Counted from the first letter of the stretch, positions 1 through 10,268 are shown. The stretch: DNA of 64,000 nt from Azorinus chamasolen (GCA_963576725.1 OY755243.1:82199945-82263944), one strand, 5' to 3'. Made by a program: numbers and translations. The notes: a model not told the origin generated them from the sequence alone.

Positions 1-164
1 GTGATAAATAGAGCATTTGTTCCATAGGAGCAAATGCTCTATTTGTCACAATGGTTTCAGAACTACATAATTCTAAAATTCTCCTTTTATATAGTTAATG
101 CTCCTTTTCGGGAGATTTATTCAAATAGTTTGGGTCTAAAATAGTCTAGGAGGGAATGAGTTAA
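1..164. mobile_element. B4 hairpin MITE, cut by window edge
   Basis: The window opens inside a palindrome (1-51) whose arms read GATAAATAGAGCATTTG and its complement around a TCCATAGGA centre. The rest matches the right half of copies at 61220 and 62351, including AATGCTCCTTTTCGG. It ends GGGAATGAGTTAA, with the TTAA at 161-164. The left part is outside the window. Confidence 0.75.
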
Positions 165-1431
165 GAGATATATGCAGAAGTGGACTGCATTCTAACAATA
201 AAAGCAAATTATTTATAGGATACCAAGCACTACTCTGCACATTGCAAAAGAAGGGGCTTTCATTGAAAGGAATATTAACGAAGGTCAATATAATATGGAC
301 AGAGGGAATGAAAAAAGCTCTTTGTGTATAGATAAAGGTAATCGCAAAATCCAGAATTTGAACAGGATAGAATGCATGAAAATCAAGAGAAATTACATAC
401 TAGAAATAAAATATATGACATTCTTTGCAAAGAGTAAACATACCTCTGAGCTCAAGTGCTAATAATCCTGTTCTGCTTTAAATCCAATTGTTTTATTTGT
501 TTTCCTCTCGGGTTATAATCCAAAAAATCGTTCAGTTTAATATTGCAGCAGGATACCAAATTTAATGTTTCACAATTTAATTTAAATTTATTATGGATGT
601 GGATGGTACTATTGTTTCCGTTTGGAAAATACAACGAATATTAATTAACACATTTATATTATTTTATATCGTTTGCATGATGTACGTTTGAAGATATTTA
701 AATAATTCCAAATAATTTATATTACTTTTCACAATTTTTAGCCCAGTCATACGGCAGATGAAGTTTTATCCATACAAGAAGGCATTAGACCACATGTACG
801 AGTTATAATTGTACCATACTTCACATTGCCCTGCAACACAAGATTCTTCCGCTTTCGCGACAACAATAATTCCAATATGATCACTCGGGGGACACCGAGC
901 AATGCGGCAGATTCAAATTACAACGCTGAACTGGAAATTGCAACTCCGGTGACAGTGAATCACGTTCAATGGCCAGCGCATCAGTCGGCTGCTTGTGGAC
1001 AACTACTAGCATAGACCGTTCATTCTGAGACTGCGCAAAATTCCGATATCAAATTATTCTGGATAGCAGTTAGGACATTGTTGCTGCTTTTCAGATGAAT
1101 TTACAGACTCGGACAACTGTGGAAAAGCTGTAACTGAAAGACAAGCATGTGTCGTTTTAAAACATAAAGTAAAAAACCTGTCTACAGCGACTATCAAACT
1201 TAAGTATGACGTTATAATATTCATAGGTTGTGGTGTTTTAACATCTACGGGACCTTTCTGCATTATTTTCGCCCTGCATTGAGTAACCTCATGTTTTATA
1301 GACCCTATCTGTGTTTAATGTTTTATAGACCCTATCTTTATTTATGGTAGTTATAGACGGGTTGTACTTTCATGCAAGTTTGGACTGACTTATTTGTCAG
1401 TACGATAGAGGACATATTCATCAAATGTAGC
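165..1431. other. no gene or element recognised
   Basis: The stretch is AT-rich. Short open frames (826-1014 plus, 1054-1263 minus) have no recognisable domain and are probably chance. A 20-odd base direct repeat containing TTTTATAGACCCTATCT occurs twice at about 1292-1338. Nothing else stands out. Confidence 0.5.
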
Positions 1432-1600
1432 TTAACCATTTCCAGAAAACAATTCCCAGGGCTTGTTGCAATGTACAAATCTGTGATTACCTTTTACAAA
1501 CAGTTTGGATCAAGACGAGAGGATTGATCAGGATTCAGGCTGTTTGACACACCACTTACGCTTTAGAGCAAACGATAACGTCCAGTGCCCTTTGAGTTTG
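1432..1600. mobile_element. decayed B6 MITE
   Basis: It begins TTAACCATTTCCAG. It contains AACAGTTTGGATC and, 35 bases on, GATCAGGATTCAGGCTGTTTGACAC, the two arms of the B6 hairpin with a damaged centre. A further B6-like scrap (GGATCCTGAGGAGGCACTGAG) lies near 1700. From there to 2107 I see nothing else. Confidence 0.5.
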
Positions 1601-2297
1601 AATGCATAAACATGTACAGTGTTCTTATCCATTTTATTCTTTGAAAAAGGTCCAGTAGGGGTAAACAATTAAACACTATTAAGTGAATGCCATATATCTT
1701 GGATCCTGAGGAGGCACTGAGTAATGCGGCGTTTCATTTGATTTGAAGTTGTTTGCCAATCAAGACGTGATAAGCAGGAGAAATGTTATTATCGTTATAA
1801 GAGCGGTGGTGTAATGTTATTTAGCTATAACCTGTATCGATTCACTTCTGATTTGATAAACTGGACTATGTATGCTGTCACTATAAACATACACATATAC
1901 ACTGGTATGTATACATAGCATTATTGCGTTTGCATAATACAAGACAACAGAAAATTGCATGGGCATAATGTGAAGCCGAATTAATCACATCAAGAAGAGA
2001 TGATACTTGTAATTGCCTTAATTGATACCCGACACGACTATTAGTGAGGCATACAGCCACGTACAGGGTCATTAGCGAAGGAAGTCGATAGACGTTTAAG
2101 GTATACTCTAACTTGTTAAATAAACCTTTTCAACGCTGAATTTTCTCACGGACTATTGATTAACCCTTTCAAGGCTGAACTTTCATATGAACTGTCCATA
2201 AAGATTTCACATGAACTATTCATTAACCCCTTTCAATGCTGAATTTTCATATTAAATTTATATAAGCCACTTCAACGCTGAATATTCATATGAATTA

Positions 2298-2605
2298 CAG
2301 TAAACCCTCTCTTAACCGGACGTTAGCTTTATTACAGGGTCCACGCTTATAAAACGTTTAGTTGAGTCTGAGTTCGTTCTCAAATTTCTGATTGGTCAGA
2401 TTGGAGCCTTTAGCTCAAATCTGACCAATCAAAAGCTTGAGAACGAACTCAGACTCAACTAAAACGCTTTATAAGCATGGACCCTGATATCGATATTGGC
2501 GACATGTGGCAGCGTATGGCAGAGTGAAAGTCGTGCAGAAAGCTCCTAGAGGAGGACTTTAAGCAGCCACCTGCCTAAAAGTGTCTAGGGGTGTCATTGT
2601 ATCTA
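2298..2605. mobile_element. P-type (pogo-like) MITE carrying a nested hairpin
   Basis: A TA at 2296-2297 precedes CAGTAAACCCTCTCTTAACC. The right part keeps GGTGGCAGC-like sequence, GCAGAAAGCTCCTAGAGGA, and CAGCCACCTGCCTAAAA. The far end is worn. The left third is interrupted at 2335-2486 by a different hairpin element. Loss of part of the right arm makes the internal palindrome asymmetric. Confidence 0.7.
2335..2486. mobile_element. 152-base fold-back element, ends CAGGGTCCA
   Basis: The ends are perfect complements for 9 bases (CAGGGTCCA and TGGACCCTG). The arms continue through GCTTATAAA, TTGAGTCTGAGTTCGTTCT and CTGATTGGTCAGATT, with a short loop near 2404-2413. The type is uncertain: the ends recall short DNA transposons, but I see no clear target duplication. 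A partial relative sharing CTGATTGGTCAGATT lies at about 2870-2975. Confidence 0.7.
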
Positions 2606-2869
2606 TAAACCATACAAACGCTGAATGTTCGTATGAACTATTCATTTAACCTTTCAAAGCTGAAGTTCTATATGGGCTATGCATTTAACCATTCAAAGCT
2701 GAATTATCATATGGACTTTCAAAATTAAAAATGTTCAAACAGGTCAAGCTTACAGGACATTTTATAATTGTTGATGCTCGTTCTGTAGGCAACATCGTGA
2801 AGTCGGTATTGATTTATCGACTGAGAGATCGCTAACCCCCAAATTAGCTGCAGGGCATGCTCATATAAG

Positions 2870-2975
2870 CTTCCAGTCCTGACTCCAAGGTTATCAAACT
2901 TCTGAGATCATTCTCAGGTATCTGATTGGTCAGATTCTGAGCTTGCGAAAATGATATCAGACTCAACCTTTTCCT
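2870..2975. mobile_element. partial relative of the 2335-2486 hairpin element
   Basis: This stretch holds TCTGAGATCATTCTCAGG, CTGATTGGTCAGATTCTGAG and ATCAGACTCAACC, matching the inner arms of the element at 2335-2486. The arms are shorter and the outer ends are not found. It is followed directly by a retroposon-like 3' end. Confidence 0.4.
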
Positions 2976-3165
2976 TTTATCTATTTTTTCTCATTGTCAT
3001 TATTTCTATATTTGTTTTTTTTTAATATTTTCAATCCAATGTGTAATATACAACCTAGCCTGATAACCATGTTGATCACTTACATTGTGTATGTGTGAAC
3101 TGCATCAACCTCTTGTTTCGTACTTTGTACGACAGAGTGAATAAAGTTCTGTTCTGTTCTGTTCT
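2976..3165 (+). mobile_element. retroposon 3' end with (TTCTG)n tail
   Basis: The stretch ends GTGAATAAAGTTCTGTTCTG, an AATAAA signal followed by a pentamer tail of about four TTCTG units (3146-3165). Such tails are usual for LINE or SINE 3' ends in molluscs. The body is too short and diverged to name a family. Sequence after it (CTCAAGCAAAACGTC) may belong to the interrupted hairpin element upstream. Confidence 0.45.
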
Positions 3166-3401
3166 CAAGCAAAACGTCTGATAACCTCGGGGCCTGATTT
3201 GTTTCATACAATAATGCCGAAAGGCTAAGTGATTATCAGTTACGTATCACATAACAGCTCATCTACAGACCGTGGCGGCAATAGGATGTCTTCTTAATGA
3301 CCTTTTGAGGGCTTTTGATTGCTTGTGTTGATAGATATATCACGGTAGCACTGTGGACTACATGCGGACCTTTGTTGATTGCCGTTTCACCAAGGGCAAT
3401 A

Positions 3402-3562
3402 CAGTAAAACCTCTTTATAACGACCACTAAATTACATCAAGTAGTTTGTGTTAAAGACAGGTGGATGCGTTCTGTTTTACTTTCACCTTGCTTTAAGCAA
3501 CCACCTGCCTAAATACCAATTAATTAACACATTTTAGTGGTCGTTATAGAGAGGTTTTACTG
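3402..3562. mobile_element. P-type MITE, ATAACGACCAC subfamily
   Basis: Both ends are intact: CAGTAAAACCTCTTTATAA on the left and GAGAGGTTTTACTG on the right, flanked by TA at 3400-3401 and 3563-3564. Inside is the CAGGTGG...CACCTGCCT pair. The left half of the central palindrome is deleted, leaving only the right arm (TTCTGTTTTACTTTCACC). The closest relative is at 44674-44873. Confidence 0.85.
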
Positions 3563-3614
3563 TACTTATTAACCACATAAAGTTCCAATTGGATAAAATA
3601 AATCCAGTGAGAGT

Positions 3615-3790
3615 AAGAGCATATGGTCATATAACATAGTTGACTTCTCAAATAAGAGCATATGGTCATATACATGTAACATAGTTGGTCATATAACATA
3701 GTTGACTTCTCAAATAAGGGCATATGGTTATATTCATGTAACATAGTTGGACTTCTCAAACACTTTTGTTGTTGTTGTTGTTGTTGTTTT
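3615..3790 (+). repeat. minisatellite plus (TTG)n
   Basis: Three to four imperfect units of 40-62 bases share GCATATGGTCATAT, AACATAGTTG and ACTTCTCAAATAAG. A (TTG)n tract follows at about 3766-3788. An open frame on the minus strand across it (3544-3804) is a by-product of the repeat. Confidence 0.7.
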
Positions 3791-4892
3791 ATTTTATGTG
3801 GCACTGGTTTTCATACTGGCTAACTGTCTACATGTAATATTTAGGGCAAGGAAAAGCGATACAATTTCCAGTGAAAGAAAAATTAGCAACACAGAGAAAA
3901 TATAGGCAATTTGGAATGTATCGCGTGTATTTATTTCAGTCAGATGCTGTGTAAATTGATGGTACCTTTTATCCGATTATACGCAACAAGAAAGTTTTCC
4001 AATTTTATACTTTGAAATTTAAACTGAAATATATTATGTATGTTAAATGTTTAAGTTAAAAGATGCTGTTCATGACTGTATCGAACAAATATTAGTTGGT
4101 TTGTATTTTATAAGAAATGGAAACTATGATATGGCATCATAATTACGATTGCGCAATAAACTAAGTACATGTACATGCATATTTTGAAGTTTGAAACAAT
4201 TCACTGTATGTATTTCTAATTTCTATTTCTATTTATTCGTTCCTTTCAAACACCTAAACAAAAGAATCGTGCATTGCCAAACATCTACACAGTACGGTTC
4301 TGATAGCCAAAAGAATGGCATAACGAGTATGGACTCCTTGTACATTTATTTCATTTTAATAAGTTGCAGAAACATAATGTATCTCATAAAACTATTACAC
4401 TTCTAATACTTATGTAAAATGAATTTTATCTCCGTACATAAATACTATATTCACTATGAAAATGTCAAAGACGCACGTAAAACTATACAATCATTCACAT
4501 GATCATTGTAATCAATTTGGCTTTTTACGACGCCTATTATTCCAATGCGAGCACGCAACATATTCCAAATTACATCAATGAAATAACGACTTTCAGTCAT
4601 AGCGAAGCGTGTTCAATATCACACACTTCAATCGGCTGCTTATAGCACAAGCGGCTGCCTTGGGGTCCTGCAAATTCCAATAATACATGCTTCTGGACAG
4701 ACCTTACTTATTAAACCCTTTGCTCAATATTTGACAGTTTTGACAGCAGTTGCTAACAGAGTAGATCCAACTCAGACAGTTCTTGTAAGATCTGCCCTGC
4801 TGGCTTATTGAATTTCCTAGTTATTATTCTATTCTGTTTAACATATCTACATATTCACTTGTTTTTTATCAAAATAAAACATTATATAAATG
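3791..4892. other. no gene or element recognised
   Basis: AT-rich sequence. The short frame at 4191-4406 has no recognisable motif. I see no hairpin MITE, TTAA-bounded unit or RNA gene here. Confidence 0.5.
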
Positions 4893-5023
4893 TCACATCC
4901 TATGGAGGGCGACAGCACGTATTGTCAACCCGAGGTTGGTAATGTTCACCGAGGCGTTAACCGAGGTGGACATTACCATACCGATGGTTGACAATGCGTG
5001 TTGTCGCGCTCCATGGGATGTGA
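4893..5023. mobile_element. 131-base fold-back element
   Basis: The arms pair from TCACATCCTATGGAG to CTCCATGGGATGTGA and continue inward through CGACAGCACGTATTGTCAAC and GGTAATGT, with a 20-odd base centre rich in CCGAGG. Arm mismatches are few. No terminal motif I know and no clear target duplication. No second copy seen in the window. Confidence 0.65.
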
Positions 5024-5319
5024 TCTTTATCTTATTACACCGAACATCACAATCAACTTCATCAGCCAAAATATTTATTCAAAGACGACACTTAACAGTT
5101 TGAAATAAAAGTTGTACCGGTACTCGATGTTTAAAAATCACGGAAAAGTTTCACACTTCCATTCATTACACGCTTAGTACTAGCGGAGTCCTTTTTACTG
5201 TCCAATCTTGACAGATCCTCCTCCAAAATAGTCCCAAAACGCGACAATTCTCAATTTATTAAAACAAAAACTGTTAAAATGACGTTTGGTGATCAAATTG
5301 CAAGCGTCGGATGACCTCA

Positions 5320-5626
5320 GTGCGTTTTTATCCAATCTTATTAAAATATACGAATATATGTGATCAGTCAGTGAGTTCAGGACTGGATTATTTACAAATA
5401 TTTCTGCCAGTTTCGACAACCTCCACGGAGGCAAATGCGAAAAAGGGATCACTTTCCTCCTCTGAAATAAACTGCACGTGCAGCTCGTAAACTTCCATTG
5501 TCATTGACATTAAATCAGATACAAATGACAATCTAATTAATGGACTAGTTGCGAAAACTACAGAACAGATCGTTTAGTTTGAAATATCACGAGCTACAAT
5601 TCTCATTTTCCCGTAACTGTGATGTC
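5320..5626 (+). repeat. 307-base direct repeat, copy A
   Basis: This stretch recurs at 6065-6371 at an exact offset of 745 bases with only a few substitutions, from GTGCGTTTTTATCC to CTGTGATGTC. It contains a 20-base palindromic CTGCACGTGCAG site. A much more diverged third relative lies at 22668-22770. The minus-strand frame at 5195-5452 crosses it but has no known domain. Confidence 0.9.
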
Positions 5627-5695
5627 CTTTATATATTATGTTTTTATCAATAAAACTAGCTAAAATTTATATTTCAATGCCAATAAGCATAAAAT

Positions 5696-5716
5696 TATAT
5701 ATATATATATATATGC
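5696..5716. repeat. (AT)n microsatellite
   Basis: About ten AT dinucleotides in the spacer between the two 307-base direct repeats. The rest of the spacer (5627-6064) shows no recognisable feature. Confidence 0.9.
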
Positions 5717-6064
5717 ATTTTTAAAAACTAAACATAAATGATTATTATAAGTTAGAGAAAAGCATCAAGCTACATGTACTAAGCTAGGGAATTAAATCTT
5801 GTAATGACTTTATAAGGATTTTATTAACCCCATATGGAATTTATGGGGTTTTCAAGTGACCTCAATTGAGCAATGGAATGAGAAGAATTTAGTAGGAGGA
5901 AAGATAATAGGTCGCGAATAGCAGGTTGAGGGTCAATTGTATTTATGTCCATTTAACCCATTACCTAATGTACATATAGTAAGAAATATTGAAAGCAATC
6001 GAGTGTACTATAAAAAATGAAAAATACATGTGAACTGACTGACTCTAGTTGTGGCATTACATAA

Positions 6065-6371
6065 GTGCGTTTTTATCCAATCTTATTAAAATATACGAAT
6101 ATATGTGGTCAGTCAGTGAGTTCAGGACTGGATTATTTACAAATATTTCTGCCAGTTTCGACAACCTCCACGGAGGCCAGTGCGAAAAAGGGATCACTTT
6201 CCTCCTCTGAAATAAACTGCACGTGCAGCTCGTAAACTTCCATTGTCATTGACATTAAATCAGATACAAATGACAATCTAATTAATGGACTAGTTGCGAA
6301 AACTACAGAACAGATCGTTTAGTTTGAAATATCACGAGCTACAATTCTCATTTTCCCGTAACTGTGATGTC
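6065..6371 (+). repeat. 307-base direct repeat, copy B
   Basis: Near-identical to 5320-5626. Visible differences include GTGGTCAGTC for GTGATCAGTC and GCCAGTGCG for GCAAATGCG. The low divergence indicates a recent local duplication. Confidence 0.9.
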
Positions 6372-6533
6372 TCGATGGCTGATTGTGATAAACGAAAACG
6401 CTGGGGGAATATTTCAAGGAAGATGGTACACATGTTATAAAACTGATATTAGAAAATAACAGATATTGCGTTTTTACTTATGTTGTTTTTTACTTAAATG
6501 CCATGTGTGGATTAAGTTTACGTATCTACTATA

Positions 6534-6720
6534 CAGTAAAAACCCCGCTAATGCGACCACCAAAAAGGGACATAATTTACAGTGGCAAAGGCAGGTGGTA
6601 GCTTAATGCAGGGAGAAAGTTATGCTTTCTGCATATTTTTCGTCCTGCATTAAGCAACCACCTGCTTATGAAGACAGCCATGTTTGTTCATTAAGTGGTC
6701 GCATTAGCGGGACTTTCTTG
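6534..6720. mobile_element. P-type MITE, AATGCGACCAC subfamily
   Basis: Left end CAGTAAAAACCCCGCTAATG after TA at 6532-6533. Right end TTAGCGGGACTTTCTTG before TA at 6721-6722, so the right terminus has mutated. Internal arms GCAGGTGGTAGCTTAATGC and GCATTAAGCAACCACCTGC flank a centre that has lost its CTCCT core (TTATGCTTTCTGCATA). Confidence 0.85.
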
Positions 6721-6775
6721 TATAAGGATCAATTGCATGTGTATAACCATTTCCTAACATGAAAGAGACAAACAG

Positions 6776-7017
6776 TTAAAATTATGAACAATCATGAGAG
6801 AAATTATGACGTCATGAATATAAATTATATTAAGTTTTAGAATGGCCTATTAACACACGGAACCTTTGCCAAAGCAGAAACTGTATAATCAGGTCAATAG
6901 TATTCCATAAGCAAACATAACATACCTTGGTGAGACGGCTCCTAAAGGGGCCGTCTGATATGGGTCTACTCTGTTTGTAAAGGCACTGAAAGACGTATTT
7001 ATGGAGTATAGGGTTAA
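6776..7017. mobile_element. B2 hairpin MITE
   Basis: It is bounded by TTAA at 6776-6779 and GGGTTAA at 7011-7017. It contains AAATTATGACGTCATGAATA, CAGAAACTGTA, GCAAACATAACATACC, and the hairpin GAGACGGCTCCTAAAGGGGC with GTCTGATATGGGTCTACTC. The right end reads CGTATTTATGGAGTA, the B2 signature. Confidence 0.75.
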
Positions 7018-7594
7018 AGTTTCACTGTATTAACCGTGTTAAAACTGTGTGAACAAGTTTAATTTATTCTAATTTAATATTGTTCAAGTGATAACAAAAC
7101 AATGCGTTTTTGCAACAGCTCTGATTAAATTACATGTCTATTAATAAGCAGTTTCTAGTGACCCAGTTCAAGTATTGAAAACTATTCCACCACTAAATTG
7201 ACATTATAAGTAAATCATGAAGTCTGGCTAAACCATATGAACATTGACACCTAGCAATGACACTTTACAGACGTAATTGCTTCCCCGCGTTGTTCAATAT
7301 TTATGACCAGTCAACGGCAAGAAAAGGCAAAATAATAAACGGAAATAACGATGGGAATGGGCCATAAATCTTTCTGTCCATTTAGTCCATTTGGTAACCC
7401 TAAAGTGATCTTCCAATATGATTCATTGGTAACGGAAATGAGACCAATCTGTCGGTGATATTTGCCAAGGGCTTTGCTTCAACGTATACATCATTGGATG
7501 TTTGCTCATTTTCTGTAGGAATATTTCAAATTTACAGATTATGTAAACCGTCGAGCGCAATTTCCAAGCCGTACATTCGACGATTTGTCAAATA

Positions 7595-7798
7595 CAATAA
7601 AATCTCGATTATTCCAATTTTCTGTATAGAAGAATTTAGACCCTTTTAGGTAGGTGGCTGCTTAAAGCATGGTGAAAGTCATGCAGAAAGCTCCTAGAGG
7701 AGCTTTCTGCATGACTTTCACCATGCATTAAGCTGCCACCTGTCTTGAAGATCGACAATAATACGTATTTTAATGTTTGAATAATCGAGATTTTACTG
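7595..7798. mobile_element. P-type MITE, CGATTATTC subfamily, near-perfect palindrome
   Basis: The ends CAATAAAATCTCGATTATTC and GAATAATCGAGATTTTACTG are flanked by TA on both sides. The internal arm from AGGTGGCTGCTTAAAGCATG through AGAAAGCTCCTAGAGGAGCT pairs almost perfectly with its partner. The CTCGATTATTC end is very close to known pogo/Tigger termini. It is absent from the paralogous segment at 24.6 kb. Confidence 0.9.
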
Positions 7799-7823
7799 TA
7801 GATGCATATGTCTTATACACTAC

Positions 7824-8000
7824 TTAACCATTTGCCTGCTGAATGGTAGCATATGCTCTAACGTTAATTTGTTTTCTTACTTCCGGTTCAGTAATTTGTT
7901 TGGGGAATATTTTGACCAAGTGGCAAAAAGCCTGGATCCTAATGAGGCAACTATTTACTAGGCGTCTCATTGGGATCAAGACTGATAATCGAAAGTCGTG
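7824..8000. mobile_element. B6-like MITE, decayed
   Basis: Starts TTAACCATTTGCCTGCTGAA. The hairpin is represented by CTGGATCCTAATGAGGCAAC and GGCGTCTCATTGGGATC. The right boundary is not clear. Confidence 0.55.
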
Positions 8001-8147
8001 CCATTTGATGTTTCATGTAATAAACAGAATCCACAGGCAAACAGTTGCAATTACAAACAAGAAATGCAAAGCCAACTTCATGTAGAGTCTAAGGTAATGT
8101 ATTATCTGCCAGAATGTGACAAATATTACATCCATAAATTTAAACTA

Positions 8148-8351
8148 CAGTAAAACCCCTTTAAACCGGACGTTAAATTTGGTATAAATATCGGTCTTGG
8201 AGACAGGTGGCAGCTTCATGCAGGGCGAAATTCATACAGAAAGCTCCTAGATGAACTTTCTGCATGACTTTCACCCTGCATGAAGCAGCCACCTGCCTAA
8301 AAGTATCTAAATTATTTTCTACTAGAATTCCGGTTTAGAGAGGTTTTACTG
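8148..8351. mobile_element. P-type MITE, AACCGGACG subfamily
   Basis: 204 bases, CAGTAAAACCCCTTTAAACC to AGAGAGGTTTTACTG, with TA at 8146-8147 and 8352-8353. The internal arms GACAGGTGGCAGC and GCAGCCACCTGCC surround CAGAAAGCTCCTAGATGAAC. It sits inside the long repeat copy A. Confidence 0.92.
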
Positions 8352-8465
8352 TATTCTTAACTCAACTGGTATACTGTTCGGAATATAAGCAATACCTCAC
8401 AAAAATGGAATGCAACAACTACCTCACCAAATCTGAAATACAACAACTAAACGACACTTCTTTTA

Positions 8466-8683
8466 TTAACCCATTCCCTGTTCTATATTCATGTAAGAAA
8501 TAATGACGCCATGAATATTAATCAAATCATTTTTATAATGGCATATAAACAATTTAGCTTAGAAACTGTAGACTCAGATCTATATCATATCATAAGCAAA
8601 AAGAGCAGATCCAGAGCCTTCTGATCTGGGTCTACTCTGTTTGCAAATGCGCGAAAATGCGTTAATATGAAATAACAGGTTAA
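8466..8683. mobile_element. B2 hairpin MITE with damaged centre
   Basis: Left boundary TTAACCCATTCCCTG, right boundary ACAGGTTAA. Contains ATTCATGTAAGAAATAATGA, CAGATCTATATCATATCATA, and GCAAAAAGAGCAGATCCAGA with CTGATCTGGGTCTACTC. Only part of the hairpin centre survives. Confidence 0.75.
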
Positions 8684-8785
8684 TGAATGCTAGCAAATTT
8701 CAGGCGAGACAGTCACATTCAGAAAACTACAGTGAATTACTTTTCTGAATGTGACTGTCTCGCCTGAAATATACTAGCATTCATT
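8682..8785. repeat. 104-base perfect-arm hairpin
   Basis: The arms AATGAATGCTAGCAAATTTC...CTGAAAA (8682-8726) and TTTTCTGAATG...CTAGCATTCATT (8741-8785) pair with only a few mismatches around a 14-base loop. It abuts the TTAA of the preceding B2 element. It resembles none of the MITE families in the window. Confidence 0.8.
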
Positions 8786-9042
8786 TCGTTTCGAAATAAA
8801 TGTATAGCAAATGGCATGACACGTGATTACAGAAAGGTCCGATTTCTTGTCATTGTCTAAAATACAAATCGAAATATAAACACACACATTTCCGGTAACA
8901 TCCAAACAGTTTTACACAAGAAGGTTTTCGTCAAATATATCTTGATAATCGGTTGATCTGAAACATTCAGATTCAAGCATATGAATTAAACATAAAATAT
9001 GTCCATGTCTTCTTTAGAACTCTAAACAAGTATCGAATTGAT

Positions 9043-9239
9043 TTAACTCTTTTGCTGCCAAATTTTGTCGTCTGCAATATGTGTCGTCTGCTGCAAATTT
9101 AATTTTGTATATTTCTTAATTTTTGTCTCAAAAACATAGTCATAGTAGCAAACAGTTTGGATTGTGTTGAGACACCGAGTTATCTGCAAAATGTTTGCAT
9201 AGTTAATGACATATGCGACGTTGACAGAGAAAGAGTTAA
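9043..9239. mobile_element. B6-related TTAA MITE
   Basis: Ends TTAACTCTTTTGCTG and AGAGAAAGAGTTAA are complementary for about 9 bases. Inside is AACAGTTTGGATTGTGTTGA followed by GACACCGAGTTA, the left B6 arm; the right arm is gone. Confidence 0.65.
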
Positions 9240-9410
9240 GTCTCTCGCCGGGAAATGACTCTCAGGACTTGTTGCAAATGATGAATCTCTGATCACCTTT
9301 AATAGTTTAGATCCAGATAAGACACCGACTAACGTGGCTTCTCATCAGGATCCAAACTGTTTGATACATTACTTACGGTTTAAAGAGGAAATAGAAGGTC
9401 CTGTCCACTC
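9240..9410. mobile_element. B6 MITE, decayed ends
   Basis: The hairpin arms AGATCCAGATAAGACACCGA and CTTCTCATCAGGATCC flank TAACGTGG, followed by AAACTGTTTGATACATTACT. It lies directly beyond the TTAA of the preceding element. Its right end is not resolved; up to 9649 I see nothing further. Confidence 0.6.
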
Positions 9411-9649
9411 TACAACTTAAGGCAGACATCATTGTTAGCAGACGACAATTATTCGGCACGAAAAAAATTGAAACTAGCTCCGGAACAGAAGTTTTATTTT
9501 CATGTTCATGTTTGTAAAGAAACGTCCTTCTACGTAGCATTCATCGTAATGCTGAAGAGTCGTACAACTTTCTAAAACAATAAAACAACACAACACAAAA
9601 GGTTTGTATTACTTTGGATGTATTAATATCGTAAATAGAAGAACTAGGC

Positions 9650-9901
9650 TTAACCCTTTACCTGATAGAAGCGGCTTTAAGCGAGTTTAATATTTTCCTC
9701 CGCTGAAGAAAATAGTTCCATTTTTTAAAATAATGAACATATAGCATCATAAATAGTTTCTATATTCTATGAGGTGGTAGCTTAAAGCAGGCTGAAAGTA
9801 AAGCAGAATGCGCATTAAGGCGCATTCTGCTTTACTTTCAACCTGTTTTAAGTGGTCACCTGTCTTCAAAACTAGAAATAGGCTATTGGGTAAAGGGTTA
9901 A
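9650..9901. mobile_element. chimeric MITE: TTAA-type ends with a P-type core
   Basis: The outside is a TTAA element: TTAACCCTTTACCTGATAG left, ATTGGGTAAAGGGTTAA right. The inside is the P-type palindrome: AGGTGGTAGCTTAAAGCAGG, CAGAATGCGCATTAAGGCGC and GGTCACCTGTCTTC. P ends (CAGTAAAACC) are missing. Either a P core was captured or the module has been exchanged between families. Confidence 0.75.
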
Positions 9902-10020
9902 GCGACCATCAACCGGAGGCCTAATGATAGGTTTGTAAGGCAAGTTGTAGCAGCCACATGCCTTTCAAGATTCCTGTGTCCAACTAATATAAGGTCGCTT
10001 AAGACAGGTTATATTGCACT
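9902..10020. mobile_element. decayed P-type remnant
   Basis: Contains GCGACCATCAACC, GGTTTGTAAGGCAAGTTG and TAAGGTCGCTTAAGACAGG, weak matches to both halves of a P element in which the centre has been lost. Confidence 0.4.
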
Positions 10021-10268
10021 TTCAACATTACCACATGAACAATAGTAAATTAAATGAATTTGTTTCTAAACATCAGTAAAATTCCAATTTTCATTTATTT
10101 TCAGGAAGTTGCCAAGGTGGTGGATTCGCTAAATTGATTTACCTTTCTGTAACAGTGGATATAATTCAATAATTGGTATGACTGCATAGTATTGATCAGT
10201 TGATTTAAATTACAAAGTTTTTAGCGTTTAAGTTAACTTTATGACTTTATTCAAGATAATATGATATA

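Larger units (their letters stand above)
2108..2725 (+). repeat. degenerate tandem array of B5-type ends, split by insertions
   Basis: Units of about 40-60 bases repeat the pattern TTAACCCTTTCAANGCTGAA followed by TTCATATGAACTATTCA. I count four units before 2298 and three after 2605, with the interval filled by a P element. Each unit resembles the outer end of a B5 MITE, so the array looks like tandem amplification of one terminus. The units are strongly diverged. Confidence 0.6.
7200..8930 (+). repeat. ancient long dispersed repeat, copy A
   Basis: Colinear blocks match 24230-25080 in the same order: AATTGCTTCCCCGCGTTGTT (7269), GTGATCTTCCAATATG (7407), GTCGAGCGCAAT (7551), CCACAGGCAAAC (8031), CTGCCAGAATGT (8107), AACTCAACTGGTA (8359) and GATTACAGAAAGG (8826). 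Copy A is about twice as long because five MITE or hairpin units sit inside it. I cannot tell whether this is a segmental duplication or a large unknown transposon. Confidence 0.65.
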
